From Rhodococcoides kyotonense (lineage in GTDB: Bacteria > Actinomycetota > Actinomycetes > Mycobacteriales > Mycobacteriaceae): 64,000 nucleotides of DNA. Shown here piece by piece: positions 27,569 to 36,261 of the stretch. The DNA lies in contig NZ_LVHI01000037.1 in assembly GCF_001645385.1 (NCBI RefSeq), forward strand, positions 65,588 through 129,587, read 5' to 3'. The notes below the pieces were generated by a model. It had not been told where the DNA came from, ran no database searches, and was given only the letters and a program-made list of their open reading frames with translations. Positions within the stretch are counted from its first letter, which is position 1, and every line of letters begins with the position of its first letter. The position numbers were made by a program, and so were the translations under genes.

Positions 27569-28203
27569 TCGAGCTCGACACCCTGCATCGCGCAGGCGAC
27601 CGCGGATGGCTCGTGGACCTCGAGCCGAAGGTGATCCCGGCGTGGATCGCCGCGGTACGTCGTAGCGAATGGGCAGCGTTGCTGCAGGACGTCGTCCCGG
27701 CAGCCGCCTCGATTCTGTTCATCGCGCACCGCAGCCACGACATGCCCGTGCTGGAGAACCACATCCGAGGCCTCGTGCAGAATTCCAGCCTGACCCAGGC
27801 CACGGAACAGCATCACGGCAACACCGTCACCATCCCGGTCGTCTACGACGGCGAGGACCTCGACGACGTCGCCGCAGCGTTGAACATGACCGTCCAGGAC
27901 GTAGCGGACATGCACTCTGCTGCAACCCACACCGTCGGATTCTTCGGTTTCGCACCGGGTTTCGCGTACATCGACGGCTGCCCCGACCAGTTGGCGCTGC
28001 CGCGTCGTACGTCGCCACGACCGAAGGTCGACGCCGGTGCCATCGCAATCGCCGGCACGCAAACCGTCGTCTACCCGGGTCGTACGCCTGGTGGGTGGCA
28101 CATCATCGGGCACACCGATGCCGTGTTGTGGAACACCGAGTGGGACAACCCCAGTCGGCTGGCCGTCGGGGACCGCATCGTGTTCGAAAGGGTCATCCGA
28201 TGA
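27565..28203 (+). CDS. pxpB: 5-oxoprolinase subunit PxpB (KipI family)
   Basis: The product has 212 residues. HTVGFFGFAPGFAYIDGCP and the block QTVVYPGRTPGGWHIIGHT are diagnostic of the KipI/PxpB family. It acts with PxpA and PxpC in 5-oxoproline ring opening. Bacillus KipI also inhibits a sensor kinase, but the complete pxpABC set here supports the enzyme role. GTGA overlap with pxpA and ATGA overlap with pxpC. Confidence 0.92.
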   Translation: MIELDTLHRAGDRGWLVDLEPKVIPAWIAAVRRSEWAALLQDVVPAAASILFIAHRSHDMPVLENHIRGLVQNSSLTQATEQHHGNTVTIPVVYDGEDLDDVAAALNMTVQDVADMHSAATHTVGFFGFAPGFAYIDGCPDQLALPRRTSPRPKVDAGAIAIAGTQTVVYPGRTPGGWHIIGHTDAVLWNTEWDNPSRLAVGDRIVFERVIR

Positions 28204-29087
28204 CTACACTTCTCGAAAAGCCAACGCAGACAGTCGCTGCCTGCATCCTCGACCCCGGTGCCTCGACGACCATCCAGGACGCGGGCCGCGCGGGATACGC
28301 CCACCTCGGTATCACCGCGTCGGGCCCGGTCGACCGTGCTGCGGCAGCGCTGGCCAATCGACTCGTCGGCAACGCCGAGAATGCTGCCGTGTTCGAGAAC
28401 CTGTTCGGCGGACTGTCGTTCACCGTCACGAGTCCGCGTTACGTCGCGCTCACCGGTGCGCCGGTGGAGGTGCGCGTCGACGGCCGTGTCGTGCGTGAGC
28501 CGCAGCGTGTCTATCTCGCTGCAGGTCAGCGCCTTTCGGTCGGACGTCCGGCTGCGGGCCTGAGGATTTACGTCGCGATCTCGGGCGGCATCCGTGCCGA
28601 CACGACGTTCGGATCCGCGAGCAGCGACGCCCTGTCGGGTCTCGGCCCCGCCGCCATCGCAGCGGGTGACGAATACAAGCTCGGTCCGACGACGACCGCC
28701 CCAGAACTTCCACTCGAACTTGCACGCTCCCGGTACCCGGAAGGTACTGTGCAGCTACGCTTTCGGTGGGGACCCAGAGATTCGCTCTTCAGCGTGGAAG
28801 ACAAACAAGCTCTGGTATCGACCAGCTGGACAGTGGGTGCCAACAGCAACCGCGTCGGCATCCGTTTGACCGGCGAGCCACTGACCATCGGCTCGGTCGA
28901 CCTTCGCAGTGAAGGAATGGCGTTGGGCGCGATACAGGTTCCCCCATCCGGGGAGCCCATCGTGTTCCTGGCCGATCATCCCGTGACAGGAGGCTATCCC
29001 GTCATCGGGGTGGTCACGGAGGACGATCTGGATCTGCTCGGCCAAGCCGCCGTCGGATCCACCGTCACGTTCTCCAACTCTCTCTGA
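28200..29087 (+). CDS. pxpC: 5-oxoprolinase subunit PxpC (KipA/biotin-dependent carboxyltransferase-like)
   Basis: The product has 295 residues. The family motifs TTIQDAGRAGYAHLGITASG, AISGGIRAD and VGANSNRVGIRLTGEPL are present. It completes the PxpABC complex; despite the carboxyltransferase-like fold it has no biotin attachment site and no biotin carrier lies nearby. A 152-base gap follows before the transporter gene. Confidence 0.92.
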   Translation: MTTLLEKPTQTVAACILDPGASTTIQDAGRAGYAHLGITASGPVDRAAAALANRLVGNAENAAVFENLFGGLSFTVTSPRYVALTGAPVEVRVDGRVVREPQRVYLAAGQRLSVGRPAAGLRIYVAISGGIRADTTFGSASSDALSGLGPAAIAAGDEYKLGPTTTAPELPLELARSRYPEGTVQLRFRWGPRDSLFSVEDKQALVSTSWTVGANSNRVGIRLTGEPLTIGSVDLRSEGMALGAIQVPPSGEPIVFLADHPVTGGYPVIGVVTEDDLDLLGQAAVGSTVTFSNSL

Positions 29088-29239
29088 CCGACAACCAGAA
29101 CGATCCCGAAGGCCATCAGCAGGACGGCAATCCTGCCGACGGGCTCCAGGGAACCGTCGCCCATTCATCAGTGCGCCCGCGACTCGACTTGCCCGTCTAC
29201 CGCGAACGTCACCGACTTTCACCGAACTGGAGACATTCC

Positions 29240-30550
29240 ATGACCACCGTACCTGGGTCTCTCACCCCACCCGAGGACCACGTGAAGCCCAAGAACGCGC
29301 GGCGCGCAGCAGTCGCGGCCGCAGCGGGCACAGCCGTCGAATATTACGAATTCGGTGTGTACGGGTACCTCGCCGTCGTCATCGGTCCGCTGTTCTTCCC
29401 CAGCAGCAACCCGACGGCATCCCTGCTGTCGACGCTCGCCGTGTTCGGTAGCGCGTTCCTGATGCGTCCGCTCGGTGGCATCGTCCTCGGTCGCCTGGGT
29501 GACCGCATCGGCCGTAAGCCCGTTCTGATCACGACCGTGGTCGGCATGGGTACCGCGACTGCCGTCGTCGGCCTGCTGCCCACGGCCGAATCCATCGGCA
29601 TTCTCGCGCCTCTCGCGTTGCTTCTCGTCCGTCTCGCCCAGGGCTTCTTCGCCGGCGGCGAGGTCACCGGCTCGGCGACGTACCTCGCGGAATCCGCACC
29701 GAACGGCCGTCGCGGATTCTTCGGTGCCTTCACCCCCGTCGGCGTGGCCATCGGTGGCGGTACCGCCGCACTGGTCGCAGGCCTCACGAGCACGATCCTG
29801 TCCGACGACCAACTTCGCGATTTCGGTTGGCGTATCCCGTTCCTGCTTGCCCTGCCGCTCATCGTCGTCACGCTGATGGCGCGTCGCAAGCTGGAGGATT
29901 CGCACGAATTCCTCGCCGTCACCGAGAAGGAGAAGCCGGCCAAGACGCCTCTGCGTGAGGTCTTCACCGAGCACACCGGTGCACTGTTCAAGGTCATCTT
30001 CCTGGCAATCGGCTCCAACACCGGCTACTGGGTCGGCCTGATCTTCATGAACATCTACCTGACGACGTACCTCGGCTACTCGAAGTCCAACACCTTCTGG
30101 ATCATGGGTGCCATCAGCCTGTTCGTCGCGACGCTCATGCCGATCTTCGGTGGCTTGTCGGACAAGCACGGCCGTAAGCGCATCATCACCATCGGCTTCC
30201 TCGGCTACGCCATCCTCGTTCTGCCCGCGATGATCGTCATGGATCAGGGAAGTTTCGCTCTCGCCGTCGGCGCTATGGTCGTTCTCGCACTGCCGATGCC
30301 GATCGTCCAGTCGGTCACGTACCCGACCTACGCAGAACAATTCCCGACGCGGGTGCGCTACACCGGTCTGTCCTTCGCGTTCAACATCGGCACGATCATC
30401 GGCGGCGGTCTGACGCCGTACCTCGCGACGTGGTTGATCTCCAAGACGGACAACCTGCTCATGCCCGGCTTCCTGCTCATCTTCGCCGCGGTGCTCGCGC
30501 TCGTGACCCTCACGACGGTGCGTGAGTCCTCGAAGGAGGCTCTGCTGTGA
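29240..30550 (+). CDS. MFS transporter of the metabolite:H+ symporter (MHS) type
   Basis: The product has 436 residues and about 12 transmembrane helices. AVEYYEFGVYGYLA at helix 1, GRLGDRIGRKPVL after helix 2 and GGLSDKHGRKRII in the second half are MHS hallmarks (ShiA, ProP, citrate/ketoglutarate carriers). Its place between pxpABC and the D-glutamate cyclase and aspartase genes suggests uptake of 5-oxoproline, glutamate or a dicarboxylate; this is context only. Start ATG 29240 with GGAG upstream. Its stop overlaps the GTG of the next gene. Confidence 0.88.
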   Translation: MTTVPGSLTPPEDHVKPKNARRAAVAAAAGTAVEYYEFGVYGYLAVVIGPLFFPSSNPTASLLSTLAVFGSAFLMRPLGGIVLGRLGDRIGRKPVLITTVVGMGTATAVVGLLPTAESIGILAPLALLLVRLAQGFFAGGEVTGSATYLAESAPNGRRGFFGAFTPVGVAIGGGTAALVAGLTSTILSDDQLRDFGWRIPFLLALPLIVVTLMARRKLEDSHEFLAVTEKEKPAKTPLREVFTEHTGALFKVIFLAIGSNTGYWVGLIFMNIYLTTYLGYSKSNTFWIMGAISLFVATLMPIFGGLSDKHGRKRIITIGFLGYAILVLPAMIVMDQGSFALAVGAMVVLALPMPIVQSVTYPTYAEQFPTRVRYTGLSFAFNIGTIIGGGLTPYLATWLISKTDNLLMPGFLLIFAAVLALVTLTTVRESSKEALL

Positions 30551-31314
30551 CAGCGCCTGCCTCGCCTCTGGACTTGCGGACGCGGATCGCGTCGGGCGAA
30601 TGGACCACGGCCACAGCGGGTCTGCTCGACGACCATCAGCAGGCCAACCTCGTCGTCGTGCCGGCCAGTGCCGCAGCGGCTTTCGAGGAGTACTGCGCCG
30701 CGCATCCGACGGTGTGTCCGGTCCTCGGGCGTACGCAGCCCGGTGACCCGACCATGACGTACCAGGGCTGCACCGTCGACATCTCGACGATGCTCCCGCG
30801 TTACCGAGTCTGGGATCACGGCACCGTCGTCGACGAGCCGAACGACCTCAGCGCCTGGTGGAAGGACGACTCCGTCGCCTTCGTGCTCGGGTGCAGCCAC
30901 ACCTTCGACGGGCCGCTGCGTCGCGCAGGCATTCCCGTCGCCACGACCGCGCCGCCGGTCTACATCACCGATCGCATCCTCCGAACTGCCGGAGCTGCAA
31001 GCATGTTCGACGGACCCCTCGCCGTCAGCATGCGACCGGTCGATGCAGATCTGGTCGACGAGGCAGTCACCGTGACCGGTCGTTACCCGACCGGTCACGG
31101 TGCACCGGTGTACATCGGCGATCCGGCCTCCCTCGGTATCGACGACATCTCCCGTCCCGACTTCGGCATCTTCGCCGGAGTGGGGGAGGGGCAGATCCCC
31201 GTCTTCTGGGATTGCGGCGTCACGCCTCAGTTGGCACTCGGCACAGCCGATCTCGCGTATGCGGCGACGCACTACCCCGGTCACATGCTGGTGCTCGACG
31301 CGGTCGTGTCATGA
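30547..31314 (+). CDS. D-glutamate cyclase / DUF1445 family protein
   Basis: The product has 255 residues of the DUF1445 family: ANLVVVPASAAAAFEEYC, YRVWDHG, VAFVLGCSHTFDGPL, and TGHGAPVYIGDP followed by PVFWDCGVTPQLA. The characterised mammalian relative converts D-glutamate to 5-oxo-D-proline; bacterial members are often labelled hydro-lyases. Co-location with 5-oxoprolinase genes favours a role in glutamate/5-oxoproline interconversion. The GTG at 30547 overlaps the transporter stop, and its own TGA overlaps the aspartase ATG. Confidence 0.85.
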   Translation: MTAPASPLDLRTRIASGEWTTATAGLLDDHQQANLVVVPASAAAAFEEYCAAHPTVCPVLGRTQPGDPTMTYQGCTVDISTMLPRYRVWDHGTVVDEPNDLSAWWKDDSVAFVLGCSHTFDGPLRRAGIPVATTAPPVYITDRILRTAGAASMFDGPLAVSMRPVDADLVDEAVTVTGRYPTGHGAPVYIGDPASLGIDDISRPDFGIFAGVGEGQIPVFWDCGVTPQLALGTADLAYAATHYPGHMLVLDAVVS

Positions 31315-32708
31315 CGGACTCGTTCCGCAGCGAGCACGACCTGCTGGGCGATCGCGACGTGCCGTCGGACGTCTACTGGGGTGTGCATACCCTGCGGGCG
31401 CTGGAGAACTTCGCGATCACCGGGGTTGCGATCGCGAAGTACCCGGCGCTCGTGCGGTCGCTTGCGCTGACGAAAGCAGCTGCGGCGCAATCGAACAAAG
31501 AACTCGGGCTGCTCGACGCGGAACGTGCGGACGCGATCATCGCGGCCTGCATGGAGATCGCCGACGGTTCCCTGCATGATCAGTTCGTCGTCGACGTCAT
31601 CCAAGGTGGCGCAGGCACGTCGACGAACATGAACGCGAACGAGGTCATCGCGAACCTAGCCCTCGAGTTGTTGGGGCGCAGTCGTGGTGACTACGCATTC
31701 ATCCACCCGCTCGAGCACGTGAACCTGGGGCAGAGCACCAACGACGTCTATCCGACGGCGGTCAAGATCGCCGTGCGGTCGACGCTCGCGGATCTCGAAG
31801 CGGCGATGGCTCATCTGGCTGCGGCGTTCGCGGCGAAAGCGTTGGAGTTCGCCGACGTCATCAAAATGGGCCGCACGCAGCTGCAGGACGCGGTGCCGAT
31901 GACGCTCGGTCAGGAATTCGGCACCTACGCCGTCATGATCGGCGAGGACATCCATCGACTCGGTGAGGCTGCACGTCTGATCGACGAGATCAATCTCGGC
32001 GGAACGGCAATCGGCACCGGCCTCAATTCGCATCCACGTTATGCGGAACTGGTACGGTCCGAGTTGAGTCGACTCACCGGTCTGCAGTTGACGACGGCCA
32101 CCGACCTGCTCGAAGCAACGCAGGACGTCGGTGCGTTCGTGCAGATTTCGGGCACGCTGAAACGCACGGCGGTGAAGGTGTCGAAGATCTGCAACGATCT
32201 GCGACTGCTGTCGTCTGGACCTCGTGCCGGTCTCGGCGAGATCAATCTGCCGGCGGTGCAGGCGGGTTCGTCGATCATGCCCGGCAAGGTCAACCCTGTT
32301 GTGCCCGAGGTGGTGACGCAGGTGGCGTACGAGGTGATCGGCAACGATCTCGCGATCACCATGTCCGCCGAAGCGGGCCAGTTGCAGCTGAACGCGTTCG
32401 AGCCGTTGATCGCGCACAAGCTGCTCGACTCGATCACGCACTTGTCCCATGCTGCAAGCACTCTCGCGGATCGATGTGTCCCTGGCATCACCGCGAACGT
32501 CGACCGCATGCGCGCGACGGTCGAGCGATCTGCCGGCGTCGTCACCGCGTTGAATCCGCACATCGGGTACGACGCGGCCACCGAACTCGCGGCACGCGCA
32601 CTGTCGTCGGACAGGACTGTCGCCGAGCTGGCCGTGGAATCCGGCTTGTTGACGCCTGACGACGTCGCGAAATTGCTGTCGCCGCAAGCCCTTACGGGTC
32701 GACGGTAG
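31311..32708 (+). CDS. aspA: Aspartate ammonia-lyase (aspartase)
   Basis: The product has 465 residues of the fumarase/aspartase superfamily. Signature GSSIMPGKVNPVVPEV is intact, with GGAGTSTNMNANEV and HVNLGQSTNDVYPTA also present. NMNANEV and the gene context (amino acid catabolism, no TCA genes) favour aspartase (L-aspartate to fumarate plus ammonia) over class II fumarase; this distinction is probable, not certain. It is the last gene of the overlapping pxp operon and is followed by an inverted repeat. Confidence 0.85.
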   Translation: MTDSFRSEHDLLGDRDVPSDVYWGVHTLRALENFAITGVAIAKYPALVRSLALTKAAAAQSNKELGLLDAERADAIIAACMEIADGSLHDQFVVDVIQGGAGTSTNMNANEVIANLALELLGRSRGDYAFIHPLEHVNLGQSTNDVYPTAVKIAVRSTLADLEAAMAHLAAAFAAKALEFADVIKMGRTQLQDAVPMTLGQEFGTYAVMIGEDIHRLGEAARLIDEINLGGTAIGTGLNSHPRYAELVRSELSRLTGLQLTTATDLLEATQDVGAFVQISGTLKRTAVKVSKICNDLRLLSSGPRAGLGEINLPAVQAGSSIMPGKVNPVVPEVVTQVAYEVIGNDLAITMSAEAGQLQLNAFEPLIAHKLLDSITHLSHAASTLADRCVPGITANVDRMRATVERSAGVVTALNPHIGYDAATELAARALSSDRTVAELAVESGLLTPDDVAKLLSPQALTGRR

Positions 32709-32710
32709 TG

Positions 32711-32758
32711 ATACTGCTCATGACATGCGCATTTGCATGCTCATGACATGAGCAGTAT
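32711..32758. terminator. Inverted repeat after aspartase, terminator-like
   Basis: ATACTGCTCATGACATG (32711-32727) pairs with 32742-32758 with one mismatch around a 14-base spacer. A direct repeat GCTCATGACATG is also embedded. It begins 2 bases after the aspartase stop and ends 9 bases before the VOC gene start, so it could act both as terminator and as an operator for the next gene. Confidence 0.55.
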
Positions 32759-32767
32759 TCTTCTCTC

Positions 32768-33199
32768 ATGATAAACAACATCCCCCCGTTTCACCTTGCA
32801 ATCCCGGTTCACGACATCGAAGCTGCTCGCCACTTCTACGGTGAGGTTCTCGGATTCTCGCGTGGCCGCTCTGACACGAAGTGGACCGACTGGAACGTCC
32901 GCGGACACCAGGTCGTCACGCATGAGGTCGGCGGAAGCCCCGATCAGGGTGTGCGCGGCACCAACCCCGTTGATGGACATGAGGTTCCGGTTCCGCACTT
33001 CGGCCTGGTGCTGAGCGTCGACGAATTCCAGGAGCTTGCCGGACGTCTGCAGGCTGTGGACACGAAGTTCGTCATCGATCCGTACGTGCGCTTCAAGGGT
33101 GAGAAGGGCGAGCAGTGGACGATGTTCTTCCTGGATCCGTCGGGAAATGCCCTGGAGTTCAAGGCGTTCGCTGACATCGAGCAGCTCTTCGCGGTGTGA
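32768..33199 (+). CDS. VOC-family (glyoxalase/dioxygenase fold) protein
   Basis: The product has 143 residues and two beta-alpha-beta-beta-beta units. FHLAIPVHDIEAARHFYGEV at the N-terminus, VPHFGLVLSVDEF in the middle and FFLDPSGNALEFKAF at the end supply metal-ligand positions H9, the mid histidine and the final glutamate. A metal-dependent isomerase, lyase or dioxygenase is expected, of unknown substrate. No clear ribosome site is seen before the ATG. Confidence 0.82.
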   Translation: MINNIPPFHLAIPVHDIEAARHFYGEVLGFSRGRSDTKWTDWNVRGHQVVTHEVGGSPDQGVRGTNPVDGHEVPVPHFGLVLSVDEFQELAGRLQAVDTKFVIDPYVRFKGEKGEQWTMFFLDPSGNALEFKAFADIEQLFAV

Positions 33200-33209
33200 G
33201 CGACGCAGC

Positions 33210-33818
33210 GTGATTGATTCAGGCGGTAGCGAGTCCACCGAAGACGGAGTTCTGACACAGAGCTTCTTGAATCAGGTGGGGTCACGCATCCGCCTTCTGC
33301 GCACCGGTCGCGACATGACGGTGCAGCAGTTGGCAGACCAGGCCCAGGTCAGCAGGCGACTGTTGACGCAGATCGAGCACGGGCAGGCGAACCCGAGCCT
33401 CGTGGCGGTCACCCGGATCGCCCGCAGTCTCGGAACGGACTTCACCGAGCTGCTGAGCGACACGGTCCCGGGTGAGGCGGCCATCGAGAAGATTCCGGCG
33501 GACGAGCACCTTCTGGTGTGGACGTCCCCGGCGGGGAGTACGGCGCATCTGCTCGTGTCGACGCCGGGTGTGCGTGCAGCGGACCTGTGGTCGTGGGTGC
33601 TCGTACCGGGCGACAGCTACGGTGGCATGCCCGACGCGCAGGGGTCGTTCGAGTTGTTCCACGTGACGTCGGGTGAGCTGACACTGACAGCGGATGACGA
33701 GGTCGCCACCATCGCGGCAGGGGAGTCCGCGCGCCTGCGCAGTGACCGGGCGTACCGGTACGTCAACAACGGTTCGGTGCCGACGGAGTTTCTCAGAACC
33801 GTCGCGCTGGCGAGATAG
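33210..33818 (+). CDS. XRE-family regulator with C-terminal cupin domain
   Basis: The product has about 202 residues. The helix-turn-helix (MTVQQLADQAQVSRRLLTQI, then EHGQANPSLVAVTRIA) is followed by a cupin domain ending in the strand-rich GELTLTADDEVATIAAGESA. This family often controls small-molecule catabolism or transport. The start is uncertain: GTG at 33210, 10 bases after the VOC stop, gives a 30-residue arm before the HTH; internal starts are possible. A strong terminator follows. Confidence 0.8.
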   Translation: MIDSGGSESTEDGVLTQSFLNQVGSRIRLLRTGRDMTVQQLADQAQVSRRLLTQIEHGQANPSLVAVTRIARSLGTDFTELLSDTVPGEAAIEKIPADEHLLVWTSPAGSTAHLLVSTPGVRAADLWSWVLVPGDSYGGMPDAQGSFELFHVTSGELTLTADDEVATIAAGESARLRSDRAYRYVNNGSVPTEFLRTVALAR

Positions 33819-33831
33819 CAAGTTTTCGAAG

Positions 33832-33873
33832 CGGCGGGGTAGGTGACAATGAAGTCACCTACCCCGCCGTTTT
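33832..33873. terminator. Rho-independent terminator after the XRE-cupin gene
   Basis: CGGCGGGGTAGGTGAC (33832-33847), a 6-base loop, the exact complement (33854-33869) and then TTTT. The stem is 16 bp. It closes the metabolic part of the window and lies just before the toxin-like cassette. Confidence 0.88.
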
Positions 33874-33945
33874 CGTGCGTTCTGCGCTGGGCATGGAACC
33901 GTCCCATGTCCCGCCGCGTCCGAAGAAGTAGGCCTTTTCCGGACG

Positions 33946-34251
33946 ATGGGTGTGGTGGTGGACGTAGATCCAGGGATCTTGCGACGGTTTGCCTCGGTGA
34001 CGCGGGACGCGAGCGAGGCGTTACGCAGTGTCGACGTCGTCGGCGCGTACTGGTCCGCGCAGAGCGCGCTACCTGGCACAGACTTTCCTGGGTTGTGCAC
34101 TGAGGCATCTGGAGTCTCCGCATCCTCTTTGCGAGGGATGTCGCAGCGGATGGACGCGCTCGCCGGGTCTGCTCGGGGCTCGGCCGAGGAGTACCGGGTA
34201 ACCGAGGACGAGTTCGCGGCCAGACTTCGTGCGATGAGTAGCGTCGAGTGA
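33946..34251 (+). CDS. EspC-like (type VII secretion-associated) small protein, cassette 1
   Basis: The product has 101 residues. An N-terminal VDVDPGILRRFASVTRDASE helix, a variable middle and a C-terminal helix ending YRVTEDEFAARLRAM match the layout of EspC/ESX-secretion-associated proteins, including the Y-x-x-x-D/E-type tail near the end. It probably acts as a helical partner for the protein encoded next, whose GTG overlaps its TGA. The same two-gene arrangement recurs at 39159-40449. No ESX core genes lie in this window. Confidence 0.65.
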   Translation: MGVVVDVDPGILRRFASVTRDASEALRSVDVVGAYWSAQSALPGTDFPGLCTEASGVSASSLRGMSQRMDALAGSARGSAEEYRVTEDEFAARLRAMSSVE

Positions 34252-35222
34252 GCGGCTCGATTGCTGAGGTCCGTGCCTGGAACCCGACGTTCCTGCTGGA
34301 CGCGGCAGACGGACTGAAGCGGGTGCAGAGGTCCATTCGGAGTGAGCGCGACAACGTCGTGTCCGAGCAGAATGTGCTGGCGGAATCGTGGCATGGGGAT
34401 GCTGCAGTCGCCGCTGCCGAGCGAGTCGTGTGGGAGGCGTCGACACTTGCCTCACTCGCTGATGAACTGAGCCGGATCGGTGAGCAGTTCGAGTCTGGCT
34501 TCAAGGCGGTCAATGCAGCTCGGTCGAACCTGTTGGATCTTGTCGACGACTTGCTCGACCGCGGATTCGACGTCGACGACACCGGGTCGGTGACGGCTGA
34601 TCGTGCTACCGCGTCGCTGCGCGCGGTCGCTGGTCCTCTCGCTGAGGACGCGGTACTTACTCTCCAGATCCGTACCCAGGAAGCCACCGTCGCGGTCGCG
34701 ACGGCGTTGAGGGAGGCCGACGACGCGGCCAGGGGAGTGTGCGACGTCTTAAGATCGCAGATCTCGACTCTGCAGGAGCTTTCGGCCCGGACGGTCGGCG
34801 GCACCGTTGTCGAGAACGAAGGTGGCGGGTTCTCGTGGAAGCCCGACGTGCCTGCACTGGTCGCGGGCACGGTGATCAGCGGAATGGCTGAAGCGACAGG
34901 CGAGGGTCTGAGGACTGCTGCCGCATCTGCTGCGGATGACCTCGCGTACGGCATCGGTCGGAGGCTTGGACCTGCAGGTGCGGTGCTCGGGACGGTCCCC
35001 GCAATCGTGAACGACATCGAAGGCGGAATGGATCCCACGAAGGCGATTGTCACGGAGAGCGCGGGCACGCTTGGGAGTATCGGAGCGTCAGCATTGGCGG
35101 GCGCTGCGATGGGAACTTTCTTTCCCGGCGCGGGTACTGCGGTGGGTTTAATCGTGGGATTGTCAGCGGGGGCCATCGCTGCATACGCCGTACCGAAGCT
35201 TGGTCAAAGGTGGTGGGAGTAA
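34248..35222 (+). CDS. WxG-like type VII-associated toxin-like protein with glycine-rich C-terminus
   Basis: The product has 324 residues. An N-terminal helical hairpin contains the WxG-type turn SWHGDA near residue 47. Long helices follow to about 190. The C-terminal 110 residues are alanine/glycine-rich and hydrophobic (AGTVISGMAEATGEG, then AGAAMGTFFPGAGTAVGLIV), suggestive of a membrane-inserting segment. Its first 200 residues align with the frameshifted protein at 39485-40449, whose C-terminus is entirely different. A shared N-terminal module with exchangeable C-terminal domains is how polymorphic toxins look. Toxic activity is inferred, not shown. Confidence 0.6.
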   Translation: MSGSIAEVRAWNPTFLLDAADGLKRVQRSIRSERDNVVSEQNVLAESWHGDAAVAAAERVVWEASTLASLADELSRIGEQFESGFKAVNAARSNLLDLVDDLLDRGFDVDDTGSVTADRATASLRAVAGPLAEDAVLTLQIRTQEATVAVATALREADDAARGVCDVLRSQISTLQELSARTVGGTVVENEGGGFSWKPDVPALVAGTVISGMAEATGEGLRTAAASAADDLAYGIGRRLGPAGAVLGTVPAIVNDIEGGMDPTKAIVTESAGTLGSIGASALAGAAMGTFFPGAGTAVGLIVGLSAGAIAAYAVPKLGQRWWE

Positions 35223-35226
35223 CGCA

Positions 35227-36141
35227 ATGAACGGTCCAATTTCGAACTCCGAATCATCTGCTGTAGCGCCAATTTGGCGTGAAGCATGGCCGCAAAGGCT
35301 CGGCCTGATGTGGTTCGCCATGTCGCTGTTCATGGCGTTCTGGGCGGTCGTGGGGTTCGCATTCGCATGGTCAGGTGATGCGGGCAGCGTGGCCGGTTCG
35401 ATTGGCATAGCCGGCGGGAGTGTATCGATCCTCGTGTTTTCTTGGATCGGAATACAGCTGGCGGGCGTTAGATGGGTTCGGCGATCACGTCGAGCAAGTT
35501 ACTGCGCCCGTGGCGATTTCGGATCAGGCGTTCGGGTCGGTCCTGGTGTGCTTGGCGTAAATCTGATCATCGTTGCAATGCTCGGCTGCGCTATGTTTTT
35601 CACGTGCGTACTTCTCGTGTGGCGGTGGGGCTTCGAATCGCTACTGCCAGAGGGGCGAGTGGGAGTCCACCATTACGTCGTCTCTGCGTTCTTCGCGGTG
35701 GTCACTGCTGGCTTGGTGCTGCTGCTCCCTATGCTTCGTTCAACGTGTGGTGTCGAGCTGTATCCGGAGGTTGTGGTCAGGACGGCCATGCGCTCTCCGT
35801 TTGCCCGGACCGCCGGCGACGTCGTCTTGCCCTGGGCATCGATACTCGAAGTGGCTGACGAGGTAAAGCTCATTCACCACAGGATGGGGACTACGAAGAC
35901 ACCTTTGATTCGACTGATGACACAAGGCGCTGTGCCGCTAGAAGGACGATTCAGTTGGGACACGGACAACTACGTGGAACTACCGGTGGGTGCGTTGGCT
36001 GCCGAGCCCAACGCGTTGCTGTCGGTACTCCGTGAGATGCATCAGAGCGAGTCACGTCGTCGAGAGTTGTTGTCGCTCAGCCCGAGAACGTTGTTCTCAC
36101 CGCCACCGCTGCGCGAACGACTGTGGGGCCCGAAGGACTGA
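35227..36141 (+). CDS. Membrane protein of unknown function, putative partner/immunity of cassette 1
   Basis: The product has 304 residues. Start ATG 35227 has GGGAG upstream. Four hydrophobic segments are visible: two near the N-terminus (LGLMWFAMSLFMAFWAVV; VSILVFSWIGIQLAG) and two in the middle (VNLIIVAMLGCAMFFTCVLL; YVVSAFFAVVTAGLVLLLP). A soluble PH-like C-terminal part follows (DVVLPWASILEVADEVKLI). I recognise no named family. Four base pairs separate it from the toxin-like gene, and its membrane location would suit protection against a membrane-acting toxin; this is inference. Confidence 0.55.
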   Translation: MNGPISNSESSAVAPIWREAWPQRLGLMWFAMSLFMAFWAVVGFAFAWSGDAGSVAGSIGIAGGSVSILVFSWIGIQLAGVRWVRRSRRASYCARGDFGSGVRVGPGVLGVNLIIVAMLGCAMFFTCVLLVWRWGFESLLPEGRVGVHHYVVSAFFAVVTAGLVLLLPMLRSTCGVELYPEVVVRTAMRSPFARTAGDVVLPWASILEVADEVKLIHHRMGTTKTPLIRLMTQGAVPLEGRFSWDTDNYVELPVGALAAEPNALLSVLREMHQSESRRRELLSLSPRTLFSPPPLRERLWGPKD

Positions 36142-36168
36142 GCGCACGACGGGCGCTCGGTGTATCGC

Positions 36169-36180
36169 TACCGATCGGTA
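36169..36180. promoter_or_regulatory. 12-bp palindrome upstream of the acyl-CoA dehydrogenase, TetR-type operator candidate
   Basis: TACCGATCGGTA is a perfect palindrome 82 bases before the acyl-CoA dehydrogenase start. Actinobacterial TetR repressors of fatty-acid genes often bind sites of this TACCGAYCGGTA form. No TetR gene lies nearby. Confidence 0.4.
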
Positions 36181-36261
36181 ACACCAGCGCCCATTTCGGT
36201 CCGTAGCTTCGCGACAAGGAGAACACTCGACTCTATAGCCGATCGCTTAGGAGGAGTCGAG

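Noticed and set aside
33617..35176. 519-codon minus-strand frame across the terminator and cassette 1
   Set aside because: It spans a Rho-independent terminator and runs opposite to two overlapping plus-strand genes; Ser/Ala/Arg/Pro-rich noise.
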